Counted from the stretch's first letter, positions 8,818 to 19,068 are shown. The stretch is DNA of 64,000 nt from UBA1431 sp002329665 (GCA_040772545.1 JAXGXY010000001.1:496001-560000); one strand, 5' to 3'. Numbers and translations are program-made. Notes: generated from the sequence alone by a model not told the origin.

Positions 8818-9347
8818 ATGAAAGATTTTCATAGAAAAGATTTGTTATTTTCGCTTTGCGGCCTTAACTGCGGATTATGCCCCATGCGTTTGGGCGGGCA
8901 CTGCCCGGGATGTGGAAGCGGCGCTGGCAACCAATCCTGCGCAATCGCAAAATGCAGCTTTCTTCATGATAAAGTTGAATACTGTTTTATTTGTCCGGAA
9001 TATCCCTGTCACAGGTATGAAGGTATAGACGGATATGATTCGTTCGTTACCCATCGGCGGCAGCTGAAAGACAATGAAAGAGCACAGGAGATAGGGATAG
9101 AAGCTTACAACGAGGAGCAGGCCCAAAAGCGAAAAATACTGATGGGCGCAGGAAGACATTTTATTGTGTAGCTATTAACCTTTTACCATTGGAAGATATT
9201 GAAAATGTCATGAAACAAGTTGTTGAAGATACATCGCATGATTATACAATTAAAGAAAAAATAGAACATATAGCAGCTCTTTTTAAAAATATTGCTGATC
9301 AGAAGGGGCCCGTGCTTAAGCTTCGTAAAAAGCCGGCTAAAACCTAA
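8818..9347 (+). pseudogene. DUF3795 cysteine-rich protein, frameshifted
   Basis: The first 117 codons encode a DUF3795-type protein with the metal-binding pattern CGLNCGLCPMRLGGHCPGCG followed by CAIAKC and CFICPEYPC. The frame ends early at 9171. In the frame one base back, translation continues from 9141 as DGRRKTFYCVAINLLPLEDI and runs to TAA at 9345-9347, which matches the normal DUF3795 C-terminus. Adding one A to the A5 run at 9132-9136 would join the halves smoothly (KRKNTDGRRKTFYC). This is therefore either a recent single-base loss or a homopolymer sequencing error. Intact, the protein would have about 176 residues. Its function is unknown. Confidence 0.8.
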
Positions 9348-9492
9348 CATGAACCGCTGCACTTGCTATCTATCATTCAATTGTGTAAAGTTTGAAATAA
9401 ACGAGTTAGAGATATCGGATTCGAAGGATAAGTGTTTTCAGTCCGAAGAAACTGATAGAGTGATCTGATCGAATAATAGTGGGGTTTGCGCC

Positions 9493-12042
9493 GTGGTCAT
9501 ATACGATAAGGTGAGCACAGGGTTGATAGGCTTTGACCAGGTGATTGACAACCTTCGCCTGGGCGACAATGTCGTGTGGCAGGTGGATTCGGCTTCTGAT
9601 TATAAAAAAATGGTCGATCCATACGTTGCTCAGGCTAAGGCAGACAAAAGAGGCCTGGTTTATGTCCGCTTTGGCAGCCATGAGCCGATAGTGGAGGATA
9701 GTTCGGATATAAAGATTTGTCGCGTTGATGCCAACATGGGCTTTGAAAACTTCGCTACAAAAGTGCACAGCATCGTGAAAGAAGCCGGGAGGGAAAACTT
9801 TTTTGTTTTTGACTGCCTGACCGACCTGCTGAAATACTGGCATTCTGATCTGATGATCGGCAACTTCTTCAAAGTTACCTGCCCGTTTTTATATGAACTG
9901 AATACGGTCGCGTATTTTGCGATCATCCGCGATGCGCACACTTTCGCCACCATCGCGGGCATACGGGAAACTACGCAAGTGTTGCTCGATTTGTATCAGG
10001 TTAATAATAGATTATACGTACACCCGCTGAAAGTGTGGCAGCGTTATTCGCCGACCATGTTTTTCCCTCATTTGATACAGGGGCAGGAGGCTATCTGCAT
10101 AACGGCAAGCTCCGAGGTCGCCGAGCTGTTCTCCAGCATCCTTCGCGGCGAAGACCGGCTTGATTACTGGAATGTTACGTTTAACAAGGCGAAGGAAGCG
10201 CTTACGCTCGCTCCCGAGCAACAGGAGCCGATTAAAAAGCATCTGATGCATATGCTGATCGGCAACGAATCCCGCATGTTCGACCTATGTAACCGGTATT
10301 TCACCCTAAACGATATCCTTGCCATAGCCTCCAGGGAAGTGGGCACAGGTTTTATCGGCGGAAAGAGCGTCGGCATGCTCTTAGCCAGAAAGATTCTGGA
10401 GCTAGAAGGCAGGGATCGCTTCGCGCTTTTCATGGAACCTCATGATTCTTTTTTTCTCGGCGCGGATATTTTTTATACGTATATTGTACAAAACGGCTGG
10501 TGGAAGCTTCGAACAGAACAGAAATCGCAGGAAGGATACTATAAATATGCGCAGGAGCTTAAAGAAAAGCTCCTGCACGGAGAGTTCCCGAAGGATATCC
10601 GGGAGCAGTTTGTTCAAATGCTGGAATACTTCGGCCAATCCCCCATTATTGTGCGTTCCAGTTCCTTGCTCGAGGATAATTTCGGGAATGCTTTCGCAGG
10701 GAAATATGAGAGCGTGTTCTGCGCCAATCAAGGCAGTCCCGAGGAACGGTATGATGCCTTTGAACAGGCAATTAGAACCGTCTATGCCAGCACGATGAAC
10801 GAGGATGCCCTTGCCTACAGGATGAACAGAGGCCTCTTTAAGCTGGACGAACAGATGGCGATACTCGTACAGCGCGTTTCGGGGGATCAATATGGCGAAA
10901 GCTTTTTCCCTCATATTGCGGGTGTCGGAAACTCTTCCAACCTGTATGTATGGGAAAAAAGCATAGACATGGATGCGGGTATGCTGCGTTTGGTGTTCGG
11001 GCTGGGCACGAGGGCGGTAGACCGGGCGGTTGGCGATTATGCCAGAATCGTATGTCTTGACGATCCTTTGCGTATTTCCCCGATGGATTATGAGGACCAG
11101 AAAAAATATACGCAGCATGGTGCCGATATAATTTCTCTTAGGGACAATGCGTTGGCCAGCGTTGATTTGGATGAGATTTTCTCGAATGATATCAAGGCGG
11201 ATAAGAGGCTGTTTGCCAGCAGGGACACCCAAACAGCAAACAGGCTGCGTGAGCTTGGATATGCTGAAACAAAGGTGCCGAACATCTTCGATTTTAAGAA
11301 ATTGCTAAAAAGCACCGAATTCCCTTCTATTATGAGAGATATGCTTAAACTGCTTTCCAGGGTATACGATTACCCTGTGGACATTGAATTTACCGCAAAT
11401 TTCACAAAAGACAATCGTTTCAAGATCAATCTTTTACAGTGCCGCCCGTTACAGACGAGAGGGTTGGGTAAGCCTATCGAAATGCCGAAACTCGATGATG
11501 AATCGGATTGTTTTTTCTCGGTAAAGAGGAATTTTATGGGGGGGAACGTGCGGCTGCCGGTTGATTTTGTGGTTTTTGTGGATGCTAAAGAGTACAGGCT
11601 GCTCAATGAGCAGAATAAATTTGCTGTTGCCAGGCAGATTGGCGTAATAAACGGCAATATGAAAGGGGAAAACGCCATGCTCATCGGCCCGGGCCGATGG
11701 GGAACGACAACGCCGTCGTTGGGGGTGCCGGTACGTTTTGCTGAACTGAGCAATATGTCGGTTATCTGCGAAGTGTCGTCAACTGAGGCAGGGTTCATGC
11801 CCGAGTTGTCCTATGGCAGCCACTTTTTCCAAGACCTTGTGGAATCAGGAATTTTTTATGTGGCTATTATCGATGGGCAAAAGGACGTCATTTTTCATCC
11901 CGAACAGGTTTTAACAAGGGGGAATATGTTGAAAGCGTTTTCGCCTCAGAGCAATGAGTTCTCAAATGTAATTCATATTTCTGAAACGAAGGGGATGGAG
12001 GTGTTTTCTGATATTGTAACGCAGACGGTTTTGTGCAGATGA
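9493..12042 (+). CDS. PEP/pyruvate-binding-domain protein with degenerate KaiC-like N-terminus
   Basis: This 849-residue cytosolic protein starts at GTG. Residues 1-200 follow a KaiC/RecA-like ATPase layout (STGLIGFDQVIDNLRLGDNVV, later FFVFDCLTDLL as a Walker B-like strand), but the Walker A loop is absent. From about residue 280 the ATP-grasp domain of PEP synthase/pyruvate phosphate dikinase is clear: GTGFIGGKSVGML, then IIVRSSSLLEDNFGNAFAGK, with LLQCRPLQTRG near residue 650 closing it. The swivelling phospho-histidine domain and TIM-barrel domain of true PEP synthases are missing. A unique 190-residue C-terminal domain follows. It probably transfers phosphate to an unknown acceptor or acts as a regulator. 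It stands alone. Confidence 0.75.
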   Translation: MVIYDKVSTGLIGFDQVIDNLRLGDNVVWQVDSASDYKKMVDPYVAQAKADKRGLVYVRFGSHEPIVEDSSDIKICRVDANMGFENFATKVHSIVKEAGRENFFVFDCLTDLLKYWHSDLMIGNFFKVTCPFLYELNTVAYFAIIRDAHTFATIAGIRETTQVLLDLYQVNNRLYVHPLKVWQRYSPTMFFPHLIQGQEAICITASSEVAELFSSILRGEDRLDYWNVTFNKAKEALTLAPEQQEPIKKHLMHMLIGNESRMFDLCNRYFTLNDILAIASREVGTGFIGGKSVGMLLARKILELEGRDRFALFMEPHDSFFLGADIFYTYIVQNGWWKLRTEQKSQEGYYKYAQELKEKLLHGEFPKDIREQFVQMLEYFGQSPIIVRSSSLLEDNFGNAFAGKYESVFCANQGSPEERYDAFEQAIRTVYASTMNEDALAYRMNRGLFKLDEQMAILVQRVSGDQYGESFFPHIAGVGNSSNLYVWEKSIDMDAGMLRLVFGLGTRAVDRAVGDYARIVCLDDPLRISPMDYEDQKKYTQHGADIISLRDNALASVDLDEIFSNDIKADKRLFASRDTQTANRLRELGYAETKVPNIFDFKKLLKSTEFPSIMRDMLKLLSRVYDYPVDIEFTANFTKDNRFKINLLQCRPLQTRGLGKPIEMPKLDDESDCFFSVKRNFMGGNVRLPVDFVVFVDAKEYRLLNEQNKFAVARQIGVINGNMKGENAMLIGPGRWGTTTPSLGVPVRFAELSNMSVICEVSSTEAGFMPELSYGSHFFQDLVESGIFYVAIIDGQKDVIFHPEQVLTRGNMLKAFSPQSNEFSNVIHISETKGMEVFSDIVTQTVLCR

Positions 12043-12210
12043 TTTGCCGTTCTGCTTTCTTTCATGAATATCCCGATTCGACGGCTAATCAGCACCCGCA
12101 TTCGCATTGATGATGGCCAAAGCGGCAAAAATTTAAGTCGTTTTTTATTCAGGCCGCGTGTAACGGCTTCCGCAGGGGTTCGGCCACAGCGATCTTCATA
12201 AAATCCCTTC

Positions 12211-13581
12211 CTAAAATTTTCCCCCTAGCTTATAATCGGCAATAAGCTCCGACCGGCTGGCGAGGCCGGTCTTTTTGAATATGTTGCCCGCATGGAACTT
12301 GACCGTACTCTCGGTGATGTAGAGCGCGTTGGCTATTTCGGCGTTCGACATACCCTGTGTGATGAAGCCGAATATTTGCTGTTCGCGAGCGGACAGGCCG
12401 AAGCGGTTCACATACTCCGTTAATCGCCGCCGCTCCATCTCTTCGGGACTCACGACAGGCGCATACAGTTTCTGGTAAAGCAGGAAGAAAAGCGCTATTA
12501 CAAGAACAAAGACCGCGCCGGAAAATACGATGAGCGGCATACTGGTTAGCTGGCTGGAGCCGAGCGTACCCGACGCCTCTCCGAGACGCCCGGCCATAAG
12601 CCCGAGCACTGCGAGCGCGGGAAGCCCCGTCTTCCCCGAGACGTCAGAAAACAAGAGTACGCGGTATGTTGAGAAAAAGCCCAGGAACAGATAGGCGAGT
12701 ATCCACATCGCGGTTTCCGCGGCAACGCTGCGGCCCAGCGCCAGCGCCGCGAAAGGAAAAGCCAGCGCTGCCACGCAACATACGGCGCCCCATCGGCGAT
12801 TCTTATCGCTGACAAGCCCGGCGATGATGAGGCCGACCGCGTAAAACGCGCGCGTGAATTCAATGTACACACTGCCCGAAGCGCTCTGGAGCGGAAATGA
12901 GAAGCCGAGGGCGCTCTCGAGCGAGAGCAAAAAGAGCAGTGCAGCGGCCAGCCAAATGAGCTTCTTGCCGAATCCGAAGCGCAGGATATTGCCGTTACAC
13001 GCCTGTTCCAAAGGCGGCGGTAGGCGCCGCAAAAGCAACAGCGAGACTGCGGCCAGCGCGGCTACGGCGACAATGCTTGATTCGTTCCAAAGGAACCTGC
13101 CGCTCATCGGCAGCGACAGAAGCCACGTGCCGATGCTGCCCAAAGCATATGCGCTGCCGAACACGAGCCCGCGGCGCTGTTGCGGTATGTCGGTGGCCAA
13201 CCGCGTAAGATAACAGCCGGAAAGCACCCCGATCGTCAGGTTCATCAATGTGCCGGCGGCGATGATGACCGCCACAGATGTTGAGAACATGGAAATGGCA
13301 GCGCAAACGGTCGTTATGATGCTGGCCCAGAAAGGCAATCCCCGGCCGCCCGCGATAGAGGGGCGCTTGACGAAAAGAAGGGCGACGAGCCCAATGCCGG
13401 CCGCCTGGCAGACATAGTACAGCCCGCAACTCAGCAGGCTGACCGTTTCTCCGTCGAGAAACTGAAGCAGCCGGTAGGCCACTACAATATACGCCGCACC
13501 GGTCCACAAAAAGCCCAGCCCGATCAGGGCGGCATGATAGATAAACTTGTTCGGTGTCAGGGCTAAAGTATCTTTTGTCAT
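12211..13581 (-). CDS. LuxR-family regulator with MFS-like membrane sensor domain
   Basis: This 456-residue protein joins about twelve hydrophobic helices (residues 15-375, MFS-like) to a C-terminal LuxR/GerE helix-turn-helix (residues 393-450, LSAREQQIFGFITQGMSNAE then ESTVKFHAGNIFKKTGLASR). This architecture is known from anaerobic gut bacteria and is thought to sense a ligand at the membrane while binding DNA in place. No strong Shine-Dalgarno precedes the ATG. It is transcribed away from the large surface-protein genes and may control them, but that is only positional inference. Confidence 0.88.
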   Translation of the reverse strand: MTKDTLALTPNKFIYHAALIGLGFLWTGAAYIVVAYRLLQFLDGETVSLLSCGLYYVCQAAGIGLVALLFVKRPSIAGGRGLPFWASIITTVCAAISMFSTSVAVIIAAGTLMNLTIGVLSGCYLTRLATDIPQQRRGLVFGSAYALGSIGTWLLSLPMSGRFLWNESSIVAVAALAAVSLLLLRRLPPPLEQACNGNILRFGFGKKLIWLAAALLFLLSLESALGFSFPLQSASGSVYIEFTRAFYAVGLIIAGLVSDKNRRWGAVCCVAALAFPFAALALGRSVAAETAMWILAYLFLGFFSTYRVLLFSDVSGKTGLPALAVLGLMAGRLGEASGTLGSSQLTSMPLIVFSGAVFVLVIALFFLLYQKLYAPVVSPEEMERRRLTEYVNRFGLSAREQQIFGFITQGMSNAEIANALYITESTVKFHAGNIFKKTGLASRSELIADYKLGGKF

Positions 13582-13763
13582 AATTCGTTTAATGTTGTTA
13601 TTTTTGTCACTTCATTTATACCATAAAATGGGTGTTTATCCAAGTGCGACGTTAAAAAACAGCATACCTATACCAAAGCTGTACCCCTTATTTCGCCGCC
13701 TGTACCATATTCGCACCTGCAATAAGGCATACCCTGTTTAAATTTAATATTGAGGTGAGCCGT

Positions 13764-14095
13764 ATGAAGGTACAGGGCAGATGCTTTCCCTATGAAAGAA
13801 GCATCGCCAACAACGCGTTGTACGACACTGCCGAGGCGCTGGCGCTCTGTCTCGACAGCTCGAACAGCGCGCGCGGAACGCTGATCGTTTCTGATCCGAA
13901 GCAGGGGGCAGGATGCGGATCGCGCTCAACGCCACAAGCACCACCACAGAGGTTGACGTCTTCGCCCATGATTCCTGCAAGGACGTCTGCGACAAATGGA
14001 GCGCGATTATTTTGGACGAGCTTTTAGGGACGATACAACGGGCGCGCCGTACCGAAAGGAAAAACCATTCGACCAAAGGAGACGAAAATGCATAG
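13764..14095 (+). pseudogene. Small hypothetical protein, frameshifted in a G run
   Basis: A GAGG site 8 bases before ATG 13764 opens a frame encoding MKVQGRCFPYERSIANNALY and onward to SDPKQG. That frame then runs into low-complexity nonsense, while a second frame starting at 13913 continues as MRIALNATSTTTEVDVFAHD to a stop at 14095. Inserting one G into the G5 run at about 13903-13907 fuses both into one protein of about 110 residues. The family was not recognised. The stop overlaps the start of the large surface protein, so the two were probably coupled. As with the DUF3795 gene, either a real mutation or a homopolymer error fits. Confidence 0.6.
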
Positions 14096-17000
14096 AAAAT
14101 CCATACCCCATACGATAGTTGCATCGCTGCTGTGCCTTGCGCTGATACTGCCGTTGTCACTTTTTCCAATAACGGCAGAAGCGGCCGGGCAAACCGTGTA
14201 TGTTTACCAGGACATCACGGTCGACACCACGTGGCATACGGGGAATACGTACGTTATCTGCGAGGTTCCTGGCACAAACCCGCAGCGCGGGCCGAAGGTT
14301 ATGCCGGGCGTGACTCTGACGATCGAAAGCGGGGCGACGGTCGCGCTGGATTCGAACCGCGAATACATCGGGGGCGGTATCGATACCCATACGCACGGAA
14401 TATTGTATGTCCACGGCAATATCAACGCCACGGGCGCCATTTTCACCGCGCGTACGGACAAATGGCAATACCTCGTGTTAGAGGCGAACGACACGGCAGA
14501 CCTTACGGTAAACGCTACTTTTACCGACTGTATTTTTGAAAAAGGCGGGTACACCGAACCCGCCGGCATGATTAGGGTCTTGGAAAACGTCTCATTGGAG
14601 CCGTCGGACGGCCAAACGGTGAACCTGACGATTGACGGGTGTACATTCCGTGATTCATGGGATAATCAAACGTATGGCATCAAGGGGATGGGCATCTATT
14701 CCTCTTTGGGCCATCATACGAACGCCCGCGGAACGTTCAGTTTCACCGATTCCACCTTCACCGACCTTGGCGGTTCCATCTTTGTGGAGCGGAACGCAGA
14801 CGACGATATCGACGTAACCGTCGACAACTGCACATTCAACAACTGCCACGGCGGAGTGGCCGTGGAGAGCGGGCGCCACGTAACGATTACCGATTCAAGG
14901 TTTTCGAACATCGGCGAACCGGCCGGGACGGCCACGCCTGTGGAGGTGGGCCGCGAGTACACCCCGTTTAGCGATAAGGCGGTAGGGAACGTAACCGTAA
15001 CGGGAAACACTTTTACGGGGACGTCGGAAACAACAGCAACCCCGATGAGATTCCATGCGTCCACAAAAATCAACGCGGGCGTCGAATCGCCCGGGAACAC
15101 ATTCCCGGGCTATCCCGACGACGTGAAATACGCGTATGTCTATATGGGCGGATATGACACCGATGCCGTATGGGGAAAGACGGGCCTGCCCTACCTGCTG
15201 GGTGGCAGCGTTAAAGTAGGAGATGCGTCCGGCTCGCTGACGATAGACCCGGGCGTGACGGTCATGATGACAGGCGGCGGCGGGATCGATGTGTATGGCT
15301 CGCTGAATGCGACCGGCACGGCGGAAAGCCCCATCCATTTCAATACGATCGCGCCCACGTCGGAATCGAACTACATAGATATATATAACTGCAAAAATGA
15401 TGTCACATTGAAACACTGTGTTCTTAACGGGATGCAATACGGTATAGCGGGCGGGATGAACCACGCCGCCGACGATCATATTGACAGCCTGACAATCGAA
15501 AACTGCACATTTAAAAACATGGTCAAAACGGGCTTGTCGTATAGCGATTACGGAAATGTACCGGAGGGCAACGGCGTTATAAAAAATTCGGTGTTCGAAA
15601 ACAACGGGGAACACGGATTCGCTGCTTTCGATAGCAGCGGCCCTCTCGCGGTCACAAACTGCATTTTCCGAAACAACGCAAAGGACGGCATCAGCCTGAA
15701 GCGGGTATCGCACATGACGTTCGACCATTGCCTGATTCACTCCAACGGCCAAAACGGCGTATCGTTGGAGGACAACACGGACGAAGCCAACGCGCCCGGC
15801 CTGGTGAGCTGCACCGTCGCGAATAACGAGCAGTACGGCATATTAAACAAAAAAGCCTTTGGGCGTCTGCCCAGCTATACGATGGTGTACGGCCTTAAGC
15901 TTCATAATACGATTTCCAGCAACAACGAGGCCGAGGACCTGTATAATCAGGGGTACGTGGAGGGTTCGGGCTCAAACATCACCTATTCCTGTATCACAAC
16001 ATCCTGGACAGACGATGCCTATTCGATTATTCCGCTGGGCACGGGCTCCATCCGGAAGGACGCGCTTTTCGCCGACCCGGAAAACGACGATTTCCATTTG
16101 AAGTCCGACGGCGGCCGGTACAACGGCACGGCTTGGGTTACGGATACCGTGACCAGCCAGTGCGTCGACGCTGGCGATCCCACGTCGGGCTACGCCAACG
16201 AACCCGCTGCAAACGGCGGGCGTATCAACATGGGGTATTACGGCAACACTGACGAGGCTTCAAAAGCGCGCGCGGGGGCATTGGACACCGAAGCGCCCGT
16301 CTGGGCCGACGAGGCCGAACTGAGCGCGAGCGACATCACATCCGAGAGCGCAACCATAAGCTGGGCTGCGGTTGCGGATGCCGTAAAATACAGGGTATTC
16401 AAGGCGGAAGAACTCCTCTACGATTGGTGGGTGCCGGTGAAGACATTAACGGGTACGTCCTGCCCGGTGACCGATGACTTCGACTGGGGGTATACGTATA
16501 AAGTGGAGGCGATGGACGCCGCCGGGAACTGGAGCGATACCGGCCCGCAGCGCCTTATCCGTACTCCGGATAACGACCCGCCGGTCTGGGAGGGGGACTC
16601 GTATCTCAACGCGAGCAATATCACTGCGACCAGCGTCAGGCTGAATTGGAGCGGCGCGTACGACGCAAGGAATATGTATTTGAACAAAGCAAGGATATAC
16701 AGGAACGGCTCCCTTCTGGCTGAAACCAATTATTACAACAAACCCTACACCGTCACTGGCCTTTCGCCGTCTACCACCTATACATTCAAGGTTGAGGCAT
16801 GCGATGCTTCCGCAAACTGGACGACGGACGGACCGAGCGCAACGGTGACGACAAGCGATGACGCAGCCACATATTCCGTGACTTTTGACAGCCGGGGCGG
16901 CAGCGCTGTCGCTTCCAGGACGGCGCAGGCCGACACCGCTATCACGGCCCCCGCCAATCCCATCCGCAGCGGCTATACCTTCGGCGGCTGGTACAAGGAG

Positions 17001-18887
17001 GCGGCCTGCACAAACGCCTGGAACTTCACGACGGACAAAGTAACGGCCAACACTACGCTTTACGCCAAGTGGAATATAAAAAAGTACACCGTCTCCGTAA
17101 CGGCCAACAGCACAAGCTATGGCACGGTTTCCGGCGGAGGCAGCATTGCCCATGGTACAACCGCAACGGTGAAAGCCGTCCCCAAGGCGGGCTATCGATT
17201 CGTGCGCTGGTTGGAGGGGACAAAGGCTGTTTCAACCGTCGCGGAGTACAAGTTCACCGCCAGCAAAGCCCGGACGCTGAAGGCGGAGTTCACCAAAATC
17301 GGCACGCCGGCCCTGACGGCAAAATCATCAGGGTACAACAGCATAAAGCTGACGTGGACGAAAGTGACGGGAGCAAAGGGGTATGAGCTCTACCGCGCGA
17401 CATCCAAAACCGGGAAATATACGAAGATCAAGACCTTGACGGGAACGTCGTATACGAACACGGAACTGACGACCGGCAAGACCTATTATTACAAGGTACG
17501 GGCATATTGTGACGACGGCTCGACGACCACTTTCGGAAGCTATTCGAGCGTGAAGTACGCCAAGCCGGTCCCCGCAACACCCACGCTTACGGCAAAATCA
17601 TCAGGGTACAACAGCATAAAGCTGACGTGGACGAAAGTGACGGGAGCAAAGGGGTATGCGCTCTACCGCGCGACATCCAAAACCGGGAAATATACGAAGA
17701 TCAAGACCTTGACGGGAACGTCGTATACGAACACGGGCCTGACGACCGGGAAGACCTATTACTACAAGGTGCGGGCATATTGTGACGACGGCTCGACGAC
17801 CACGTACGGGAGCTATTCGAGCGTAAAATCCGCCAAGCCCGTTCCGGCAACACCCACGCTTACGGCAAAATCATCAGGGTACAACGGCGTTAGACTGACA
17901 TGGACGTCGGTGCCGGGGAGGACGGGGTATGCGCTCTACCGCGCGACATCCAAAACGGGGAAATATACGAAAATAAAGACCTTGACGGGAACGTCGTACA
18001 CGAACACGGGCCTGACCGCCGGAAAAACGTATTACTACAAGGTGCGGGCCTACCGGAAGGCCGGGTCAACGACCGCGTACGGGAGCTATTCGGGCGTAAA
18101 ATCCGCCAAGCCCGTTCCGGCAACACCCACACTCACGGCAAAATCATCAGGGTACAACGGCATAAAGCTGACGTGGACGAAAGTGCCGGGGAGGACGGGG
18201 TATGCGCTCTACCGCGCAACCTCCAAAACGGGGAAATATTCGAAAATAAAGACCTTGACGGGAACGTCGTACACGAACACGGGCCTGAAGACCGGCAAAA
18301 CGTACTATTTCAAGGTGCGGGCCTACCGGAAGGCCGGGTCGGCGACCACGTACGGGAGCTATTCGAGCGTAAAATCCGCCAGGGCCGTCCCGTCGAAAAC
18401 GGTATCGGTGAAAGCAGTAAGAGCGTCTTTAAACAGCATAAAGATTACCTGGGGCGCGGTCAGCGGCGCGACGAGATACCAGGTCTACCGGGCAACATCC
18501 AAAACGGGGAAGTACTCGCTGGTGGCGACGACCTCCAACAGGAGCTACACCAATAAGGGCCTTAAGACCGGGAAGTATTATTACTATAAAGTGCGGGCCT
18601 ACCGTTCGGTGGGCAGCGCGAAGGTATACGGCGGCTTTTCTTCGGTGGTGTACGCGAAGCCAACGGCCGTGCCCAAGGCTGCCCGAAAAGCCGTGGCAAA
18701 AGTCACGCGTTTCACGTACGTGTACAAGTCCTCCACGACCGCGTCCGCAAAGCTGCTAAAGCTCGGGCCGGGGAATCTGATGGACGTGCTGGGCACGGCG
18801 GGCAGCCTCTACAAGGTCGTCGCGGCGGGCAAGACGGGGTATGTGCCCATTTCCCACGTGTCGATCGTATCGGGCAAGGCCGGGTAA
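14088..18887 (+). CDS. Large secreted beta-helix/fibronectin-type repeat protein
   Basis: This 1599-residue exported protein has a signal peptide (residues 1-33, ending AEA) followed by a right-handed parallel beta-helix (about 40-720, repeated short N/T/D-rich turns such as TIENCTFKNM). Two fibronectin type III domains follow (about 735-925), then an InlB-type B repeat (about 928-996, with GYTFGGWYKEA and TLYAKW), a divergent B repeat (about 998-1072), five Fn3-like modules (four nearly identical) and a C-terminal bacterial SH3-like domain (about 1540-1599). No LPXTG or SLH motif is seen, so it is secreted or held through the SH3 or repeat region. Adhesion to or binding of polysaccharide is likely. 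The AAGGAG site supports the start. Confidence 0.9.
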   Translation: MHRKSIPHTIVASLLCLALILPLSLFPITAEAAGQTVYVYQDITVDTTWHTGNTYVICEVPGTNPQRGPKVMPGVTLTIESGATVALDSNREYIGGGIDTHTHGILYVHGNINATGAIFTARTDKWQYLVLEANDTADLTVNATFTDCIFEKGGYTEPAGMIRVLENVSLEPSDGQTVNLTIDGCTFRDSWDNQTYGIKGMGIYSSLGHHTNARGTFSFTDSTFTDLGGSIFVERNADDDIDVTVDNCTFNNCHGGVAVESGRHVTITDSRFSNIGEPAGTATPVEVGREYTPFSDKAVGNVTVTGNTFTGTSETTATPMRFHASTKINAGVESPGNTFPGYPDDVKYAYVYMGGYDTDAVWGKTGLPYLLGGSVKVGDASGSLTIDPGVTVMMTGGGGIDVYGSLNATGTAESPIHFNTIAPTSESNYIDIYNCKNDVTLKHCVLNGMQYGIAGGMNHAADDHIDSLTIENCTFKNMVKTGLSYSDYGNVPEGNGVIKNSVFENNGEHGFAAFDSSGPLAVTNCIFRNNAKDGISLKRVSHMTFDHCLIHSNGQNGVSLEDNTDEANAPGLVSCTVANNEQYGILNKKAFGRLPSYTMVYGLKLHNTISSNNEAEDLYNQGYVEGSGSNITYSCITTSWTDDAYSIIPLGTGSIRKDALFADPENDDFHLKSDGGRYNGTAWVTDTVTSQCVDAGDPTSGYANEPAANGGRINMGYYGNTDEASKARAGALDTEAPVWADEAELSASDITSESATISWAAVADAVKYRVFKAEELLYDWWVPVKTLTGTSCPVTDDFDWGYTYKVEAMDAAGNWSDTGPQRLIRTPDNDPPVWEGDSYLNASNITATSVRLNWSGAYDARNMYLNKARIYRNGSLLAETNYYNKPYTVTGLSPSTTYTFKVEACDASANWTTDGPSATVTTSDDAATYSVTFDSRGGSAVASRTAQADTAITAPANPIRSGYTFGGWYKEAACTNAWNFTTDKVTANTTLYAKWNIKKYTVSVTANSTSYGTVSGGGSIAHGTTATVKAVPKAGYRFVRWLEGTKAVSTVAEYKFTASKARTLKAEFTKIGTPALTAKSSGYNSIKLTWTKVTGAKGYELYRATSKTGKYTKIKTLTGTSYTNTELTTGKTYYYKVRAYCDDGSTTTFGSYSSVKYAKPVPATPTLTAKSSGYNSIKLTWTKVTGAKGYALYRATSKTGKYTKIKTLTGTSYTNTGLTTGKTYYYKVRAYCDDGSTTTYGSYSSVKSAKPVPATPTLTAKSSGYNGVRLTWTSVPGRTGYALYRATSKTGKYTKIKTLTGTSYTNTGLTAGKTYYYKVRAYRKAGSTTAYGSYSGVKSAKPVPATPTLTAKSSGYNGIKLTWTKVPGRTGYALYRATSKTGKYSKIKTLTGTSYTNTGLKTGKTYYFKVRAYRKAGSATTYGSYSSVKSARAVPSKTVSVKAVRASLNSIKITWGAVSGATRYQVYRATSKTGKYSLVATTSNRSYTNKGLKTGKYYYYKVRAYRSVGSAKVYGGFSSVVYAKPTAVPKAARKAVAKVTRFTYVYKSSTTASAKLLKLGPGNLMDVLGTAGSLYKVVAAGKTGYVPISHVSIVSGKAG
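17321..18412 (+). repeat. Four tandem 273-bp coding repeats
   Basis: The phrase aaaatcatcagggtacaac recurs at 17321, 17594, 17867 and 18140, always 273 bases (91 codons) apart. Each unit encodes one Fn3-like module (KSSGYN...YALYRATSKTGKY...). Copies 1-2 and 3-4 form closer pairs (CDDGSTTT versus RKAGSTT/SATT). A diverged fifth module follows without the DNA-level identity. This suggests recent duplication and a site prone to copy-number change. Confidence 0.95.
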
Positions 18888-19068
18888 AACCGCCGGCCGA
18901 ATACCGGAAGAAGCCGGGCCAATGGAGCAGAGCGCGAGCGCCGTACGATTCGCTAACGTATATTTTTAACGCGGATACGTAGAGCCCGCGCCTGCTCCCG
19001 CCCGCTGCGTCGCTCACTTTCTGGAAGCGCGTCTTTAGAAAAGGCACGGGCGGTCTGATAAAATAATG

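Noticed and set aside
12149..12199. 16-codon frame MKIAVAEPLRKPLHAA on the minus strand behind AGGAAGGG
   Set aside because: It resembles the first residues of a dehydrogenase, but nothing continues after the stop. It is too short to call.
17900..18556. 218-codon frame overlapping the surface-protein repeats
   Set aside because: It repeats with the same 273-bp period because it shadows the repeat DNA. No ribosome site or domain is present.
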